In this document: in pieces, positions 1-7,776 of the stretch | Layout: the number at the start of each line of letters is the position of its first letter | How positions within the stretch are numbered: position 1 is the stretch's first letter | DNA from: Leucobacter sp042726155 | GTDB taxonomy: Bacteria; Actinomycetota; Actinomycetes; Actinomycetales; Microbacteriaceae | Assembly (NCBI RefSeq): GCF_042726155.1 | Contig: NZ_JBHXHV010000003.1 | Location: forward strand, 434,001-498,000 | Direction: 5' to 3' | Length of the DNA: 64,000 bases | Made by a program: the position numbers and the translations under genes | The notes under the pieces: generated by a model | What the model saw: only the letters and a program-made list of their open reading frames with translations | Database searches by the model: none | Told to the model about the DNA's origin: nothing

Positions 1-1
1 C

Positions 2-412
2 TCTGCTGCGAATCAAGGGCTCGTCAGCGCCCAACAGCTCGCGCGGCTCCCGTTCACAGGTGTCGCGCGTGACGTGCTCACCGCAATGGATAAGTTCGCG
101 GACTCGGGGCTCGAAAGCTACGTTCGTGTTCGCACCAAGTGGCTCCGCGTTCGCTGCGTTCCACAGGCCTGGGTCGCGGGACACCGCGTGGACTTCCTGT
201 TCGGCGAGCGGCTTATCTTGCAGGTCGACGGCGGAACGCACGTCGGCGCGCAGCGCACGAACGACAACGAGCACGATGCGCAACTCCGTTTACTGGGGTT
301 CACCGTGATTCGAGTGGGGTACGCCCAGATCATGAACGACTGGCCAGCGGTTCAGCACTTGCTGATGCAGGCCATCGCACAGGGTTTGCACGTTGCGCGG
401 AGCCAGCGATGA
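2..412 (+). CDS. DUF559 endonuclease-like protein, C-terminal part
   Basis: The frame is open from the first bases of the window, so the N-terminus lies outside. What is visible (about 136 residues) ends in a DUF559 domain, a fold related to very-short-patch-repair and restriction-type nucleases. The stretch GHRVDFLF...LQVDGGTHVG, followed by RTNDNEHDAQLRLLGFTVIR and a closing DWP, is the typical layout, with D and E residues at likely metal-binding positions. In Microbacteriaceae such proteins usually carry an N-terminal helix-turn-helix or AbiEi-like region, which cannot be checked here. The biological role is unknown. It converges on nusB across a 129-bp gap that holds a repeat cluster. 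Confidence 0.75.
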   Translation, partial: SAANQGLVSAQQLARLPFTGVARDVLTAMDKFADSGLESYVRVRTKWLRVRCVPQAWVAGHRVDFLFGERLILQVDGGTHVGAQRTNDNEHDAQLRLLGFTVIRVGYAQIMNDWPAVQHLLMQAIAQGLHVARSQR

Positions 413-432
413 AACGTGGAGGCGCGCGCAAC

Positions 433-541
433 GCAAGCGATCCGCGTTCTGCAATCTGGCCGAGACCAGTTTCAACTTGCAGAACGCGGATCGCTTGCAG
501 AACGCGAACGCGGATCGCTTGCAGAACGCGAACGCGGATCG
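433..541. repeat. 22-bp inverted repeat plus 24-bp tandem repeats
   Basis: Positions 433-454 and 477-498 form a perfect 22-bp inverted repeat around a 22-nt centre. The right arm starts a short tandem array with three units at 476-493 (18 bp), 494-517 and 518-541 (24 bp each, identical). The first unit differs only by lacking the 6-bp AACGCG. The array stops exactly at the nusB stop codon. It may serve as a transcription barrier between convergent genes, or it may have grown by replication slippage in a hairpin. No coding role is supported. Confidence 0.8.
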
Positions 542-958
542 CTATGCGTCGGCGTGATCCGCGATCTTGCCGAGCACTCCGTTTACGAAGCGGCCGGAGT
601 CGTCAGTGGAATACTCCTTGGCGAGCTCCACGGCCTCGTCGATGGCGACAGCCGCGGGCACCTCCTCGTTGAAGAGGATCTCCCACGAGGCCATGCGCAG
701 GAGCGCACGATCGATGTGCGGCATCCGCTCGAGGGTCCAGCCCTGGGCGTAGCTCATGATGAGATCGTCGATGCGGTCACGGTGGTCCGTGACGCCGTCA
801 ACGATTTCGCGGGCGTACAACCAGGAGGCTGCGCGATCGGGTTCGCCGGTGGCGCGCTGCGCCTCGGCGTTGACGATCACGGCGATTGACTCGCCGCGCA
901 GGTCGGCCTGGTAGAGCATGTCGAGGGCGCGCTTGCGCGCCTTAGTACGTGCAGACAC
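542..958 (-). CDS. nusB: Transcription antitermination factor NusB
   Basis: The 138-residue protein is the usual length for NusB, an all-helical RNA-binding protein. With NusE/S10 it binds boxA in rRNA leaders and supports antitermination and rRNA processing. Recognisable segments are the N-terminal RTKARKRALDMLYQADLRG and the C-terminal AIDEAVELAKEYSTDDSGRFVNGVLGK. The start is GTG, 6 bp after the efp stop, so it is probably co-transcribed with efp. The efp-nusB order is common in actinobacteria. Its 3' end abuts a tandem repeat cluster. Confidence 0.96.
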   Translation of the reverse strand: MSARTKARKRALDMLYQADLRGESIAVIVNAEAQRATGEPDRAASWLYAREIVDGVTDHRDRIDDLIMSYAQGWTLERMPHIDRALLRMASWEILFNEEVPAAVAIDEAVELAKEYSTDDSGRFVNGVLGKIADHADA

Positions 959-964
959 CGAGGA

Positions 965-1525
965 CTAGTTCACGCGGCCGAGGTACTCACCCGTGCGGGT
1001 GTCGACCTTGACCTTCGTGCCGGTCTCGAGGAACAGCGGAACCTGAATCTCGGCGCCGGTCTCGACCGTTGCGGGCTTGGTGCCGCCGGTCGAGCGGTCG
1101 CCCTGCAGACCGGGCTCCGTGTAGGTCACTTCGAGTACTACCGAAGTGGGCAGTTCGAGGTAGAGGGGCTCGCCCTCGTGGAGCGCAATCTGCACCTGCA
1201 GGTTCTCAAGCATGAACTTCGCGGAGTCACCGACGACGGCGCCCGAAACGGTCAGCTGGTCGTAGTCCGACTGGTCCATGAAGACGAAGTCGGCGCCATC
1301 CTGGTACAGGTACTGGTAGTCGCGGCGATCAACGTTAGCGGTCTCGATCTTTGCGCCGGCGTTGTAGGTCTTGTCGATGATCTTGCCCGACACGACGTTC
1401 TTCTGCTTCGTGCGAACGAATGCGCCGCCCTTGCCTGGCTTCACGTGCTGAAACTCAACCACGCTCCAGAGCTGACCATTGTCTTTGATGACGGTGCCGT
1501 TTTTAATATCGTTCGAGCTGGCCAT
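965..1525 (-). CDS. efp: Translation elongation factor P
   Basis: EF-P (186 residues) binds between the ribosomal P and E sites and rescues ribosomes stalled on polyproline stretches. The N-terminal KOW-like domain carries the loop HVKPGKGG with Lys32 at the tip, the position that is modified in many bacteria; no modification enzyme is visible in the window. Two OB domains follow, and the C-terminus has the signature region ending in KVDTRTGEYLGRV. The ATG start has a GGAG motif 8 nt upstream, and a TATAGAAT-like -10 element lies at about 1542-1549 on the same strand. It heads an efp-nusB unit. Its usual neighbour aroB is about 5 kb away here. Confidence 0.97.
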   Translation of the reverse strand: MASSNDIKNGTVIKDNGQLWSVVEFQHVKPGKGGAFVRTKQKNVVSGKIIDKTYNAGAKIETANVDRRDYQYLYQDGADFVFMDQSDYDQLTVSGAVVGDSAKFMLENLQVQIALHEGEPLYLELPTSVVLEVTYTEPGLQGDRSTGGTKPATVETGAEIQVPLFLETGTKVKVDTRTGEYLGRVN

Positions 1526-1643
1526 GCAGGGATTCTCCGGATTCTATAAAGTTCGAGCGCCTGAATACGCGCCGAACCAGCATACACGCCGACCGTTTTG
1601 CAGAACCTCTACAACGGCCGGGCGTTCGCGTTGTCGATCCCTC

Positions 1644-1655
1644 TACACTCTCCCC
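1644..1655 (+). promoter_or_regulatory. -10 element with 6-nt spacer to start codon (leaderless)
   Basis: TACACT at 1644-1649 is followed by six bases and then the ATG at 1656. That spacing puts the expected transcript start on the start codon, and no Shine-Dalgarno sequence is present. Leaderless initiation is inferred from spacing. Confidence 0.6.
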
Positions 1656-2222
1656 ATGCACATGTTCTTCCGCACGCTCTGGCATCAGCTGTTCGTCGGC
1701 CGTAGGGGCTCGAAGCTCGGGTTCGAGGGGGTCTCGCGCTCACGGTTCCGGGTGTGGCCCACCGACCTCGACATTCTGCGCCATATGAACAACGGCAAGT
1801 ACCTGTCGATCATGGACGTCGCGCGCTTCGATCTGATCCAGCGCAACGGCGTCTGGAAACTCTTTGCACGCGAGGGCTGGTACCCGGTGGTTGTCGGGCA
1901 GACAATCTCGTACCGCAAATCGCTCAACCCCTGGAAGCGCTTCTGGATCGAGAGTCGCATCCTCGGCTTCGACGATCAAGCCGTGTACATGGAACAGCGA
2001 TTCGTGCGCCCAGACGCCGAGCGCCGGCCAGACATTCACGCGCGAGCCATCGTGCGCGCCCGCATCCTGCGCCGCTCGGGTGGCGTCGTGCCGGTTGCCG
2101 AGATCATCGCGAAGAGCGGCGCCGACCCTGAAAAATTGATCGTGCCAGAAGAGGTACTCGCCTGGGGTCGCTCGACCAGGCTCCCGTCGACCCGCGACGA
2201 CGCAATCAGCGTCTGGGAGTAG
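1656..2222 (+). CDS. Hotdog-fold thioesterase, 4HBT/THEM6-like
   Basis: The 188-residue protein resembles acyl-CoA thioesterases of the 4-hydroxybenzoyl-CoA thioesterase superfamily, particularly the THEM6-like branch. The diagnostic stretch is WPTDLDILRHMNNGKYLSIMD, with the conserved Asp and the HMNN helix start, followed by the central sheet region ISYRKSLNPWKRFWIESRILG. The substrate cannot be inferred. The ATG at 1656 is chosen because a -10-like TACACT lies 6 nt upstream; the frame is open further upstream but lacks such a signal. The 3' end overlaps the convergent hypothetical gene by 17 bp. Confidence 0.85.
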   Translation: MHMFFRTLWHQLFVGRRGSKLGFEGVSRSRFRVWPTDLDILRHMNNGKYLSIMDVARFDLIQRNGVWKLFAREGWYPVVVGQTISYRKSLNPWKRFWIESRILGFDDQAVYMEQRFVRPDAERRPDIHARAIVRARILRRSGGVVPVAEIIAKSGADPEKLIVPEEVLAWGRSTRLPSTRDDAISVWE

Positions 2223-3099
2223 CTGACGAACTCTCGCCCAAGAGCGGCGTGCGCGCACCCAGGTGCGGCCCCTGATTGCCGATTTCGCGGCACGTGATCC
2301 TGATTGCGAGCTCACTCTCGTCGTAGACGTGACGCGCGGCGAGTCGTCCCTCCGCCAGCGCACCGTCGAGCCAGGTGAAACTCGCGGAATCGACCGGCGC
2401 GACGCCAGATGCTACCCGCATCAGTTGCAGCATGAGCATCTCCGGCAGTGTCACATGGGGTCCGTGGGCGAACCCCAGTCCAAGGACCGGGGGTCGTTCA
2501 CCCGCTGGCACCAGACGCAGCGTCCACGCCGCCCCTCCAGAGTTCACCGCCGGCACTCCAGCGGGCGGCGTATCAAGCAGCTTGAACTCGCGCTCGGCCT
2601 CAGCTGCGAGCACGAGCGGCGACTCCCCCGATGCGCTGGGCGCCAGTGCCGCAACCGTCTCTGCGGCGCGCACGTACGCGGCCCGCCAGCGTTCCGCTCC
2701 CAGCCCAAACGGCGTCGGCACCGCCCACAGCTCCGCATCACGCGCGAGCTCTTGACCGAGCCCCGCCAGATCAGCCCCCGACTCCACAAAGGCTTCCGGT
2801 TGCGGCAGCTCCAGGTCAAGCCAGGTACACGCCGCTCGCGCTGCCGCGAAGGAACGCTCAGCCCGTCGCGCCCCCTCCGTATCGGCGACATCGGAGAACG
2901 CCGCGTGAGGCATCAGTGCAGCGGCGGCCGCGTCGAGTTTCGCATCGAACGCTTCGTCGCGTCCCGGCGGGGCAAAGCGAGCGGCTGCACCATCGACTTC
3001 GGCCGCGAGATCCGGAAACAGCGCACGCACGAGATCAAGTCGTGACGCCTGCCCGACCGACGCCGACCCACTCTGAAACGCCGTGCTTGCCTCTGTCAT
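2206..3099 (-). CDS. Hypothetical protein encoded downstream of the VWA gene
   Basis: This 297-residue protein is not recognised. It is Ala/Leu-rich, has no membrane segment or signal peptide, and appears helical in its first half (several DxxAAAAL-type stretches). The C-terminal half looks more sheet-like and contains a GLGFAHGPHVTLPEMLMLQLMRV segment. It lies 69 bp downstream of the VWA gene on the same strand, so it is likely co-transcribed and functionally tied to the MoxR/VWA pair. A GAGAGGTGA sequence lies upstream of the ATG. Codon use matches its neighbours. The opposite strand is also open but gives an Arg/His-rich shadow product. Confidence 0.7.
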   Translation of the reverse strand: MTEASTAFQSGSASVGQASRLDLVRALFPDLAAEVDGAAARFAPPGRDEAFDAKLDAAAAALMPHAAFSDVADTEGARRAERSFAAARAACTWLDLELPQPEAFVESGADLAGLGQELARDAELWAVPTPFGLGAERWRAAYVRAAETVAALAPSASGESPLVLAAEAEREFKLLDTPPAGVPAVNSGGAAWTLRLVPAGERPPVLGLGFAHGPHVTLPEMLMLQLMRVASGVAPVDSASFTWLDGALAEGRLAARHVYDESELAIRITCREIGNQGPHLGARTPLLGESSSATPRR

Positions 3100-3168
3100 T
3101 TAATTCCAGTCACCTCTCCACGCACGATCTGAACACGCACAACCTGAACGCCCATAATCCGAACACCC

Positions 3169-5160
3169 TCACGCTAGCCGACGCCCGGGTGAGACCTCTT
3201 CGAAATCTTCGACCACGAGTTCATAGAGCACTTCCGGAAGCGTGCGCACGTCCGTGAGCGTGCGACCCAGCGGCGCATAGCGTGCCTCAAGATCGCCCGC
3301 GCCGATCCCGATGCCGTGGACGCGCACGCCGGCTCGGTGTAGCCGACGCAGCGCGTGCTCCGCAGAGACCGGGTCGTTCGAGCCACCATCGCTCACCAGG
3401 ATCACGACGCGGCGCCGCTCAAGACCGTTCTGCTCGTCGACGCCGCGACGCGCGTCGATTCGTCGGCTCTCGCCATCCGCAATTCCCAGCTGCGCCGCGG
3501 CCTCCCGCAGCGCGGCGCCATCGTTCGTTGATCCGCGAGGTGACCGCACGGCGCGGTGCACAGCGAGTCGCACCGCATCGTCGAGACCACTCGACAGTGG
3601 TTTCACGACCTCGACGGCAGAGTCGAACACGATGAGAGCAGTGCGGATGTCGAGATCGAGCGACGCGCCACCCAGCCGCTCGGCGGCGTCGATGTCGCGC
3701 GTCACCCCGGCGAGCGCCTCAGACATGATCAGCATCGCGTCGGCGGCTGCGTCGGCGGCCGGCCCCTGCATCGAGGCGGAGCGGTCAACCAGCAACACAT
3801 AGTCCGTGCTGCCGGCGCGACGGGTGCGGCGCAGCCGCGTCGCGCGATCCCGAAACGCTCGCGGCCTCGCGACACCGGCCAGCGATTCCGCGACGGCCGC
3901 CGCAAGCGAATCGGTCGCGAGCTCAGCACCCTCCGGCAACGGTCTCGGACTCGGCAGGCGGCGTGGAGCCACTCGCTCAGCGACGACCTTCGCCCACACG
4001 GCGCGCATGCGCTCGATGGCATCGGCGAGTGCCACCGCTCGGGCACGATAGTCCGCGAGCGAGGCGCTCGCGGCGCCGCCCGCCGCCCCCGGGCCACCGC
4101 CATCGGTAAGCGCCGGCGCATCCCCGGGGTTCCCAGCTTCGCGGTCTCGTTGGGGCTGTGCCCCCGGGTCGAGCCGGGTGCCGGAGCCCGGCATGGGGGT
4201 CTCGAGCATGGTCTGCACGAACCCCGCCTGTTCTGCGGCGAAGAGATCCGAACCCTCGGCTGTCTCCCGGCCGTCGCCGGCACGAGCCCGTTCGTCGCCC
4301 GCGTCGGGGGCATCACTCTCCGCGGAGCCCTCGGGGTCATCGGCGCCTTCTGGATCGTCGTCCCCAGCACCGCCGTCCCCGCCAGTGCCCGCGCCGGGCG
4401 CCTCAAGTCCGGTCGGCGGAGCATCTTCGGAGTCATGATCCGGCGGGTCCCCGTCAGCGCCCGGGCCATCGATCCCCCGGTCCAGGGCATCACGCGCTCC
4501 GAGCAGATCGTACGTCGGCAGGAGCCACGCTATAGCGCGCTCGTAACGCTGCACCGCCGACCTTTCGGCGCCCGGCGCCATGACACGTCGCATCAGTCCG
4601 CTGGCATCCGGCACCTCGCGCTTGGCGTCAAACTTCGATGTCCCGGGCGCTTCCGCGACGAGCTGGTCCCAGGCTTGACGCACCTCGGAGCTGACGCGAA
4701 GCTCGTCAGCCTGCCCCACGAGCCCGACGCACAGCACGAGAGCGATCCACTGCAACTGGCGCGGCCAACTCGTCACATCATCGGGAACGCTGCGGTACAC
4801 CGCAGCCGCGAGCGGTGCGCGCAAGCCGGGCATCGCGGCAAGCACTTCGAGCCCCGACTGCACGCGGTACACCGCGTCGAACAGGGGAACCGCATCTCGG
4901 CGCAGTCGCGAGAACGACTGCCGTCGCCTGGCGCGCGGCGCTTCGATGCGCGCGTTTCGCGGCCCCTCCCAGAGGTGCAAAAAGGCAAGCGCGACGGCCT
5001 CGTTCTCGCTGTGACCGCGCTCGGCGTACCACCCAAGCCCAACGCGCAGCTCGTCGTCCGTGAACTGCCAGATCGGTTCTTCGGTGACACGCACCCGCAC
5101 GCCGATGATCGCGCCGACGGCCTCTAACCGACCGGCAGCGACGGAAGCAGCGACCACCAT
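3169..5160 (-). CDS. VWA-domain protein with long N-terminal region
   Basis: The 663-residue protein has a C-terminal von Willebrand A domain. The MIDAS metal site is visible as DRSASM at residues 459-464, a GSTNDGA threonine loop and SDGG around Asp591. An N-terminal helical domain covers roughly residues 1-220. A low-complexity Gly/Asp/Glu/Pro linker covers about residues 225-360. The organisation resembles VWA partners of MoxR AAA+ ATPases (the ViaA and CoxE classes), which help in metal insertion or complex assembly. The adjacent MoxR-like gene is divergent. The ATG at 5160 is supported by TAGTCT 6 nt upstream (leaderless). The client is unknown. Confidence 0.85.
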   Translation of the reverse strand: MVVAASVAAGRLEAVGAIIGVRVRVTEEPIWQFTDDELRVGLGWYAERGHSENEAVALAFLHLWEGPRNARIEAPRARRRQSFSRLRRDAVPLFDAVYRVQSGLEVLAAMPGLRAPLAAAVYRSVPDDVTSWPRQLQWIALVLCVGLVGQADELRVSSEVRQAWDQLVAEAPGTSKFDAKREVPDASGLMRRVMAPGAERSAVQRYERAIAWLLPTYDLLGARDALDRGIDGPGADGDPPDHDSEDAPPTGLEAPGAGTGGDGGAGDDDPEGADDPEGSAESDAPDAGDERARAGDGRETAEGSDLFAAEQAGFVQTMLETPMPGSGTRLDPGAQPQRDREAGNPGDAPALTDGGGPGAAGGAASASLADYRARAVALADAIERMRAVWAKVVAERVAPRRLPSPRPLPEGAELATDSLAAAVAESLAGVARPRAFRDRATRLRRTRRAGSTDYVLLVDRSASMQGPAADAAADAMLIMSEALAGVTRDIDAAERLGGASLDLDIRTALIVFDSAVEVVKPLSSGLDDAVRLAVHRAVRSPRGSTNDGAALREAAAQLGIADGESRRIDARRGVDEQNGLERRRVVILVSDGGSNDPVSAEHALRRLHRAGVRVHGIGIGAGDLEARYAPLGRTLTDVRTLPEVLYELVVEDFEEVSPGRRLA

Positions 5161-5227
5161 GCACCCAGACTAACCATCGTCTCGCACTCCACTGATACGC
5201 ACCCGGGCCCGTGGTAGCGTGACGCTC
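5161..5227. promoter_or_regulatory. Divergent leaderless promoter region, VWA / MoxR genes
   Basis: On the minus strand TAGTCT (5167-5172) lies 6 nt before the VWA ATG. On the plus strand TAGCGT (5215-5220) lies 7 nt before the MoxR ATG at 5228. Both genes therefore appear to start without a leader from one 67-bp region, which would allow joint control. Spacing is read directly; use is inferred. Confidence 0.55.
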
Positions 5228-6631
5228 ATGCTCCCCCTCGGCTCTGATCCCGTACTCGCCGAGGCCAGCGAGCTGCGAGATGAGTTGCGCCGCGTGCGCC
5301 GCGCGCACGCAATCGACGGCGCCGCCGCGCACAGCGACGAGTTAGCCGCGACGCAACGCGCCTTTGACGAGCTCACCACCTCACCCGAACATCGTGACAC
5401 TCTCGCGCGGGCCCTCGATGAACGCGCAGCGAGTCTTCGCATTGCGGTCACCGCGCGCGCTGCGGAGTCGACCCGCATACGCGCGCTCGCGGCGGCCGAG
5501 ATCATCGTGTCGCGCGCCGCGCGGGGCGGACGCGAGCTCACCTCCGGCGAACACGAACGCGTGCGGGCGCTCCGGTCGCAGAGCACAGACGACGCGTGGC
5601 AGACTGCAATCGATACCACCCAGCGACGCGACACGGTGCTCGAGGCGCTCGGTAGCCTGCGCATTCGCGAATCGCGGAAGCAACTCCGAGAAGGGCTGCT
5701 CCAGACAGACCAGATGCGCGGCATCATTGCGGAGGCTGTGCCCGCGTTGCGCCTCGGTGATCCCGTGCTCCTCGTCGGTGAGACTGGTGGCGCGAAAACC
5801 GCGCTCGCCGAACACCTGTCCCGCGCTGGGCTCGGGCGTGAGCCCGAACTGGTATCCGGCTACGGCGATATCACCAGCGCCCAGCTGATCGGCACGCACG
5901 AACTGCGCGCCGACAAGGGCGCGACCGTTACGGTGTTCACACCGGGTCCGCTGCTCCGCGCGATGACCGAGGGGCGACCCGTGATCCTCGACGAGGTGAA
6001 CGCGATGCCACCCGAGTTTCTGAAGCGACTCAATCGCATTCTGCAGCTGCGACCCGGCGACGAACTCGCTGTGCAAGAGGATGCCGGGCGCCGCGTGACC
6101 ATCGCCCAGGGCTTCGCGATCCTCGCGACCGCGAATGAACAGACGCCGCACCGGTACCGCGGTCTTGATCGAATGAGCGCCGAACTCGTCAATCGTTTCG
6201 GCGCGAACACGTATCGCGTTCACTACCCCGACGCTGGTTGCGATTACGCGGCATTTCCCGCCGAAAACGGGTTGCTCGCCGTCGCAGCGGTGGCCGATGC
6301 CCGCGGTGAACTCCCGGCGCACCTCACGCCCGATCAGCTGATGCGCGCCGCACGAGCGGCATTCATCAGTCAGCAGGTCTTTTCCGGCCAGCACGGCGCG
6401 GGGTTCGTTGATTACGTAAGCGCCGAACGGGAGATCGACGGTCGCCCCGGGCTCGAAGAGACGGTGATAGCCCCACGAACGCTCGTCGCGATCCTGCAAA
6501 AGGTAGCGGGGAGCGCCGGCGAAATCACGCTCGATCGCGCCCTCACCCGGTTCGTCGAGGGCATCATGCACCGGGAGGACCGACGCGTACTGGCGCTGAT
6601 TCTCGAGGGTCAGGGGTTCCGGATCGCGTGA
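5228..6631 (+). CDS. MoxR-family AAA+ ATPase with N-terminal helical extension
   Basis: The protein has 467 residues from the ATG at 5228. An N-terminal part of about 160 residues, rich in Arg, Glu and Ala, is probably helical. The AAA+ core follows: Walker A GETGGAKT at 184-191, Walker B VILDEVN at 252-258, sensor-1 ILATANE, and a C-terminal lid. MoxR ATPases act as chaperones with VWA partners, and the VWA gene is directly divergent. Walker A has GGAKT in place of the common GTGKT but keeps the essential Lys and Thr. A GTG at 5219 is in frame, but TAGCGT at 5215-5220 would overlap it, so the ATG is preferred. The gene converges on aroB with a 35-bp gap. Confidence 0.85.
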   Translation: MLPLGSDPVLAEASELRDELRRVRRAHAIDGAAAHSDELAATQRAFDELTTSPEHRDTLARALDERAASLRIAVTARAAESTRIRALAAAEIIVSRAARGGRELTSGEHERVRALRSQSTDDAWQTAIDTTQRRDTVLEALGSLRIRESRKQLREGLLQTDQMRGIIAEAVPALRLGDPVLLVGETGGAKTALAEHLSRAGLGREPELVSGYGDITSAQLIGTHELRADKGATVTVFTPGPLLRAMTEGRPVILDEVNAMPPEFLKRLNRILQLRPGDELAVQEDAGRRVTIAQGFAILATANEQTPHRYRGLDRMSAELVNRFGANTYRVHYPDAGCDYAAFPAENGLLAVAAVADARGELPAHLTPDQLMRAARAAFISQQVFSGQHGAGFVDYVSAEREIDGRPGLEETVIAPRTLVAILQKVAGSAGEITLDRALTRFVEGIMHREDRRVLALILEGQGFRIA

Positions 6632-6666
6632 CCGTCAGTCGAACTCGTGTCCGCCGCAGCGAGCAG

Positions 6667-7776
6667 CTAGCTCGCGATCTCCTGGTAGGCGAACTGCAGC
6701 ATCGAGTCGTCGACACCCGCGAGCACGCGCGGCTTGCCGATCTCATCGAGCACAATGAATCGGAGCATACCGGCTCGCGCTTTCTTGTCGCGCTGCATGG
6801 CCGCGAGCAGTCCCGGCCACCGGCCGGCCGGATACGACAGCGGCAACGTAAGCGAAGACAGGATTCGCCGGTGCCGATCGACGGCAGCGTCTGAGAGCGC
6901 CCCGGCGAGGCGCCCGAGCTCTGCCGCGTAGATCATGCCGATGGAGATCGCGACGCCGTGCCGCCACTGGTACCGCTCGGCGTGCTCGATGGCGTGCCCC
7001 AGCGTATGACCGTAGTTCAGGATCTCACGGAGACCGCCCTCCCGGAAGTCTTCCGATACGACACGCGCCTTGACCCCGATCGAAAGCTCGACCACGCGCT
7101 GAAATTCGGGAGTCGCGGGATCGGTCGCGCGATCAACATCGCGCTCAAGAATGTCGAGGATCTCGGGTTCGGCGATGAAGCCGCACTTCGCGACTTCAGC
7201 GAAGCCAGCAAGAATCTCGTTACGCGGAAGTGTCGCCAGCAGGTCCATGTCGCAGATCACAGCCGCCGGAGCGTAGAAGCTGCCGACGAGGTTCTTGCCC
7301 TCGGTCGTGTTGATTCCAGTCTTGCCGCCGACCGATGCATCTACCATGCCGAGCACCGTCGTTGGGATTTGCACCAGGCGAACGCCCCGCAGCCACGTCG
7401 CCGCGACGAAACCCGCGAGGTCGGTGACGGCGCCGCCCCCGAGTCCGATGATTGCATCGGTGCGGGTGAAGTCGGACTGGCCGAGAATTTGCCAGCAGAA
7501 CGCCGCGACCTCGACCCGTTTGGCCGACTCAGCATCGGGTACCTCGGCGAGCAGCACCTGGGTGTAGCGCTCCTGGAGTGCGTCACGCAGGTCATTTGCG
7601 ATCTTGCCGACCGTCGGCGTGTGCACAATGAGCACCTTCGCGACGCGGTCGCCGAGTGCGTCGGGTACCCGATCCAGAATGCCCCGGCCCACCGTCACCG
7701 TGTAGGAGGTCTCCCCCGACACCGTGATCTCGGTGACGTCTGCGGGCTCGCTGGCCGCGCTCGCGGTTTCAGTCAT
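6667..7776 (-). CDS. aroB: 3-dehydroquinate synthase
   Basis: AroB (369 residues) converts DAHP to 3-dehydroquinate, the second step of the shikimate pathway, using NAD and a divalent metal. Visible motifs are the NAD-binding GLGGGAVTDLAGF, the substrate-binding TTVLGMVDASVGGKTGIN, and metal ligands in EVAKCG and the HxxGHAIEH stretch (NYGHTLGHAIEH). The length is normal. The ATG overlaps the aroK stop by 4 bp (ATGA), so translation is coupled. It is last in the aroE-aroC-aroK-aroB run; aroQ, often nearby, is not in the window. Confidence 0.97.
   Translation of the reverse strand: MTETASAASEPADVTEITVSGETSYTVTVGRGILDRVPDALGDRVAKVLIVHTPTVGKIANDLRDALQERYTQVLLAEVPDAESAKRVEVAAFCWQILGQSDFTRTDAIIGLGGGAVTDLAGFVAATWLRGVRLVQIPTTVLGMVDASVGGKTGINTTEGKNLVGSFYAPAAVICDMDLLATLPRNEILAGFAEVAKCGFIAEPEILDILERDVDRATDPATPEFQRVVELSIGVKARVVSEDFREGGLREILNYGHTLGHAIEHAERYQWRHGVAISIGMIYAAELGRLAGALSDAAVDRHRRILSSLTLPLSYPAGRWPGLLAAMQRDKKARAGMLRFIVLDEIGKPRVLAGVDDSMLQFAYQEIAS

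Noticed and set aside
433..541. Possible CRISPR or mobile-element end
   Set aside because: The units are contiguous without unique spacers, and no transposase or cas gene is near.
416..889. Frame with repeated LAERERGS peptide
   Set aside because: It is antisense to nusB. The peptide repeats merely translate the tandem DNA repeats at 476-541.
3556..5127. 523-codon open frame on the plus strand
   Set aside because: It is antisense to the VWA gene, which has intact MIDAS motifs. No start signal or domain is visible in the shadow.
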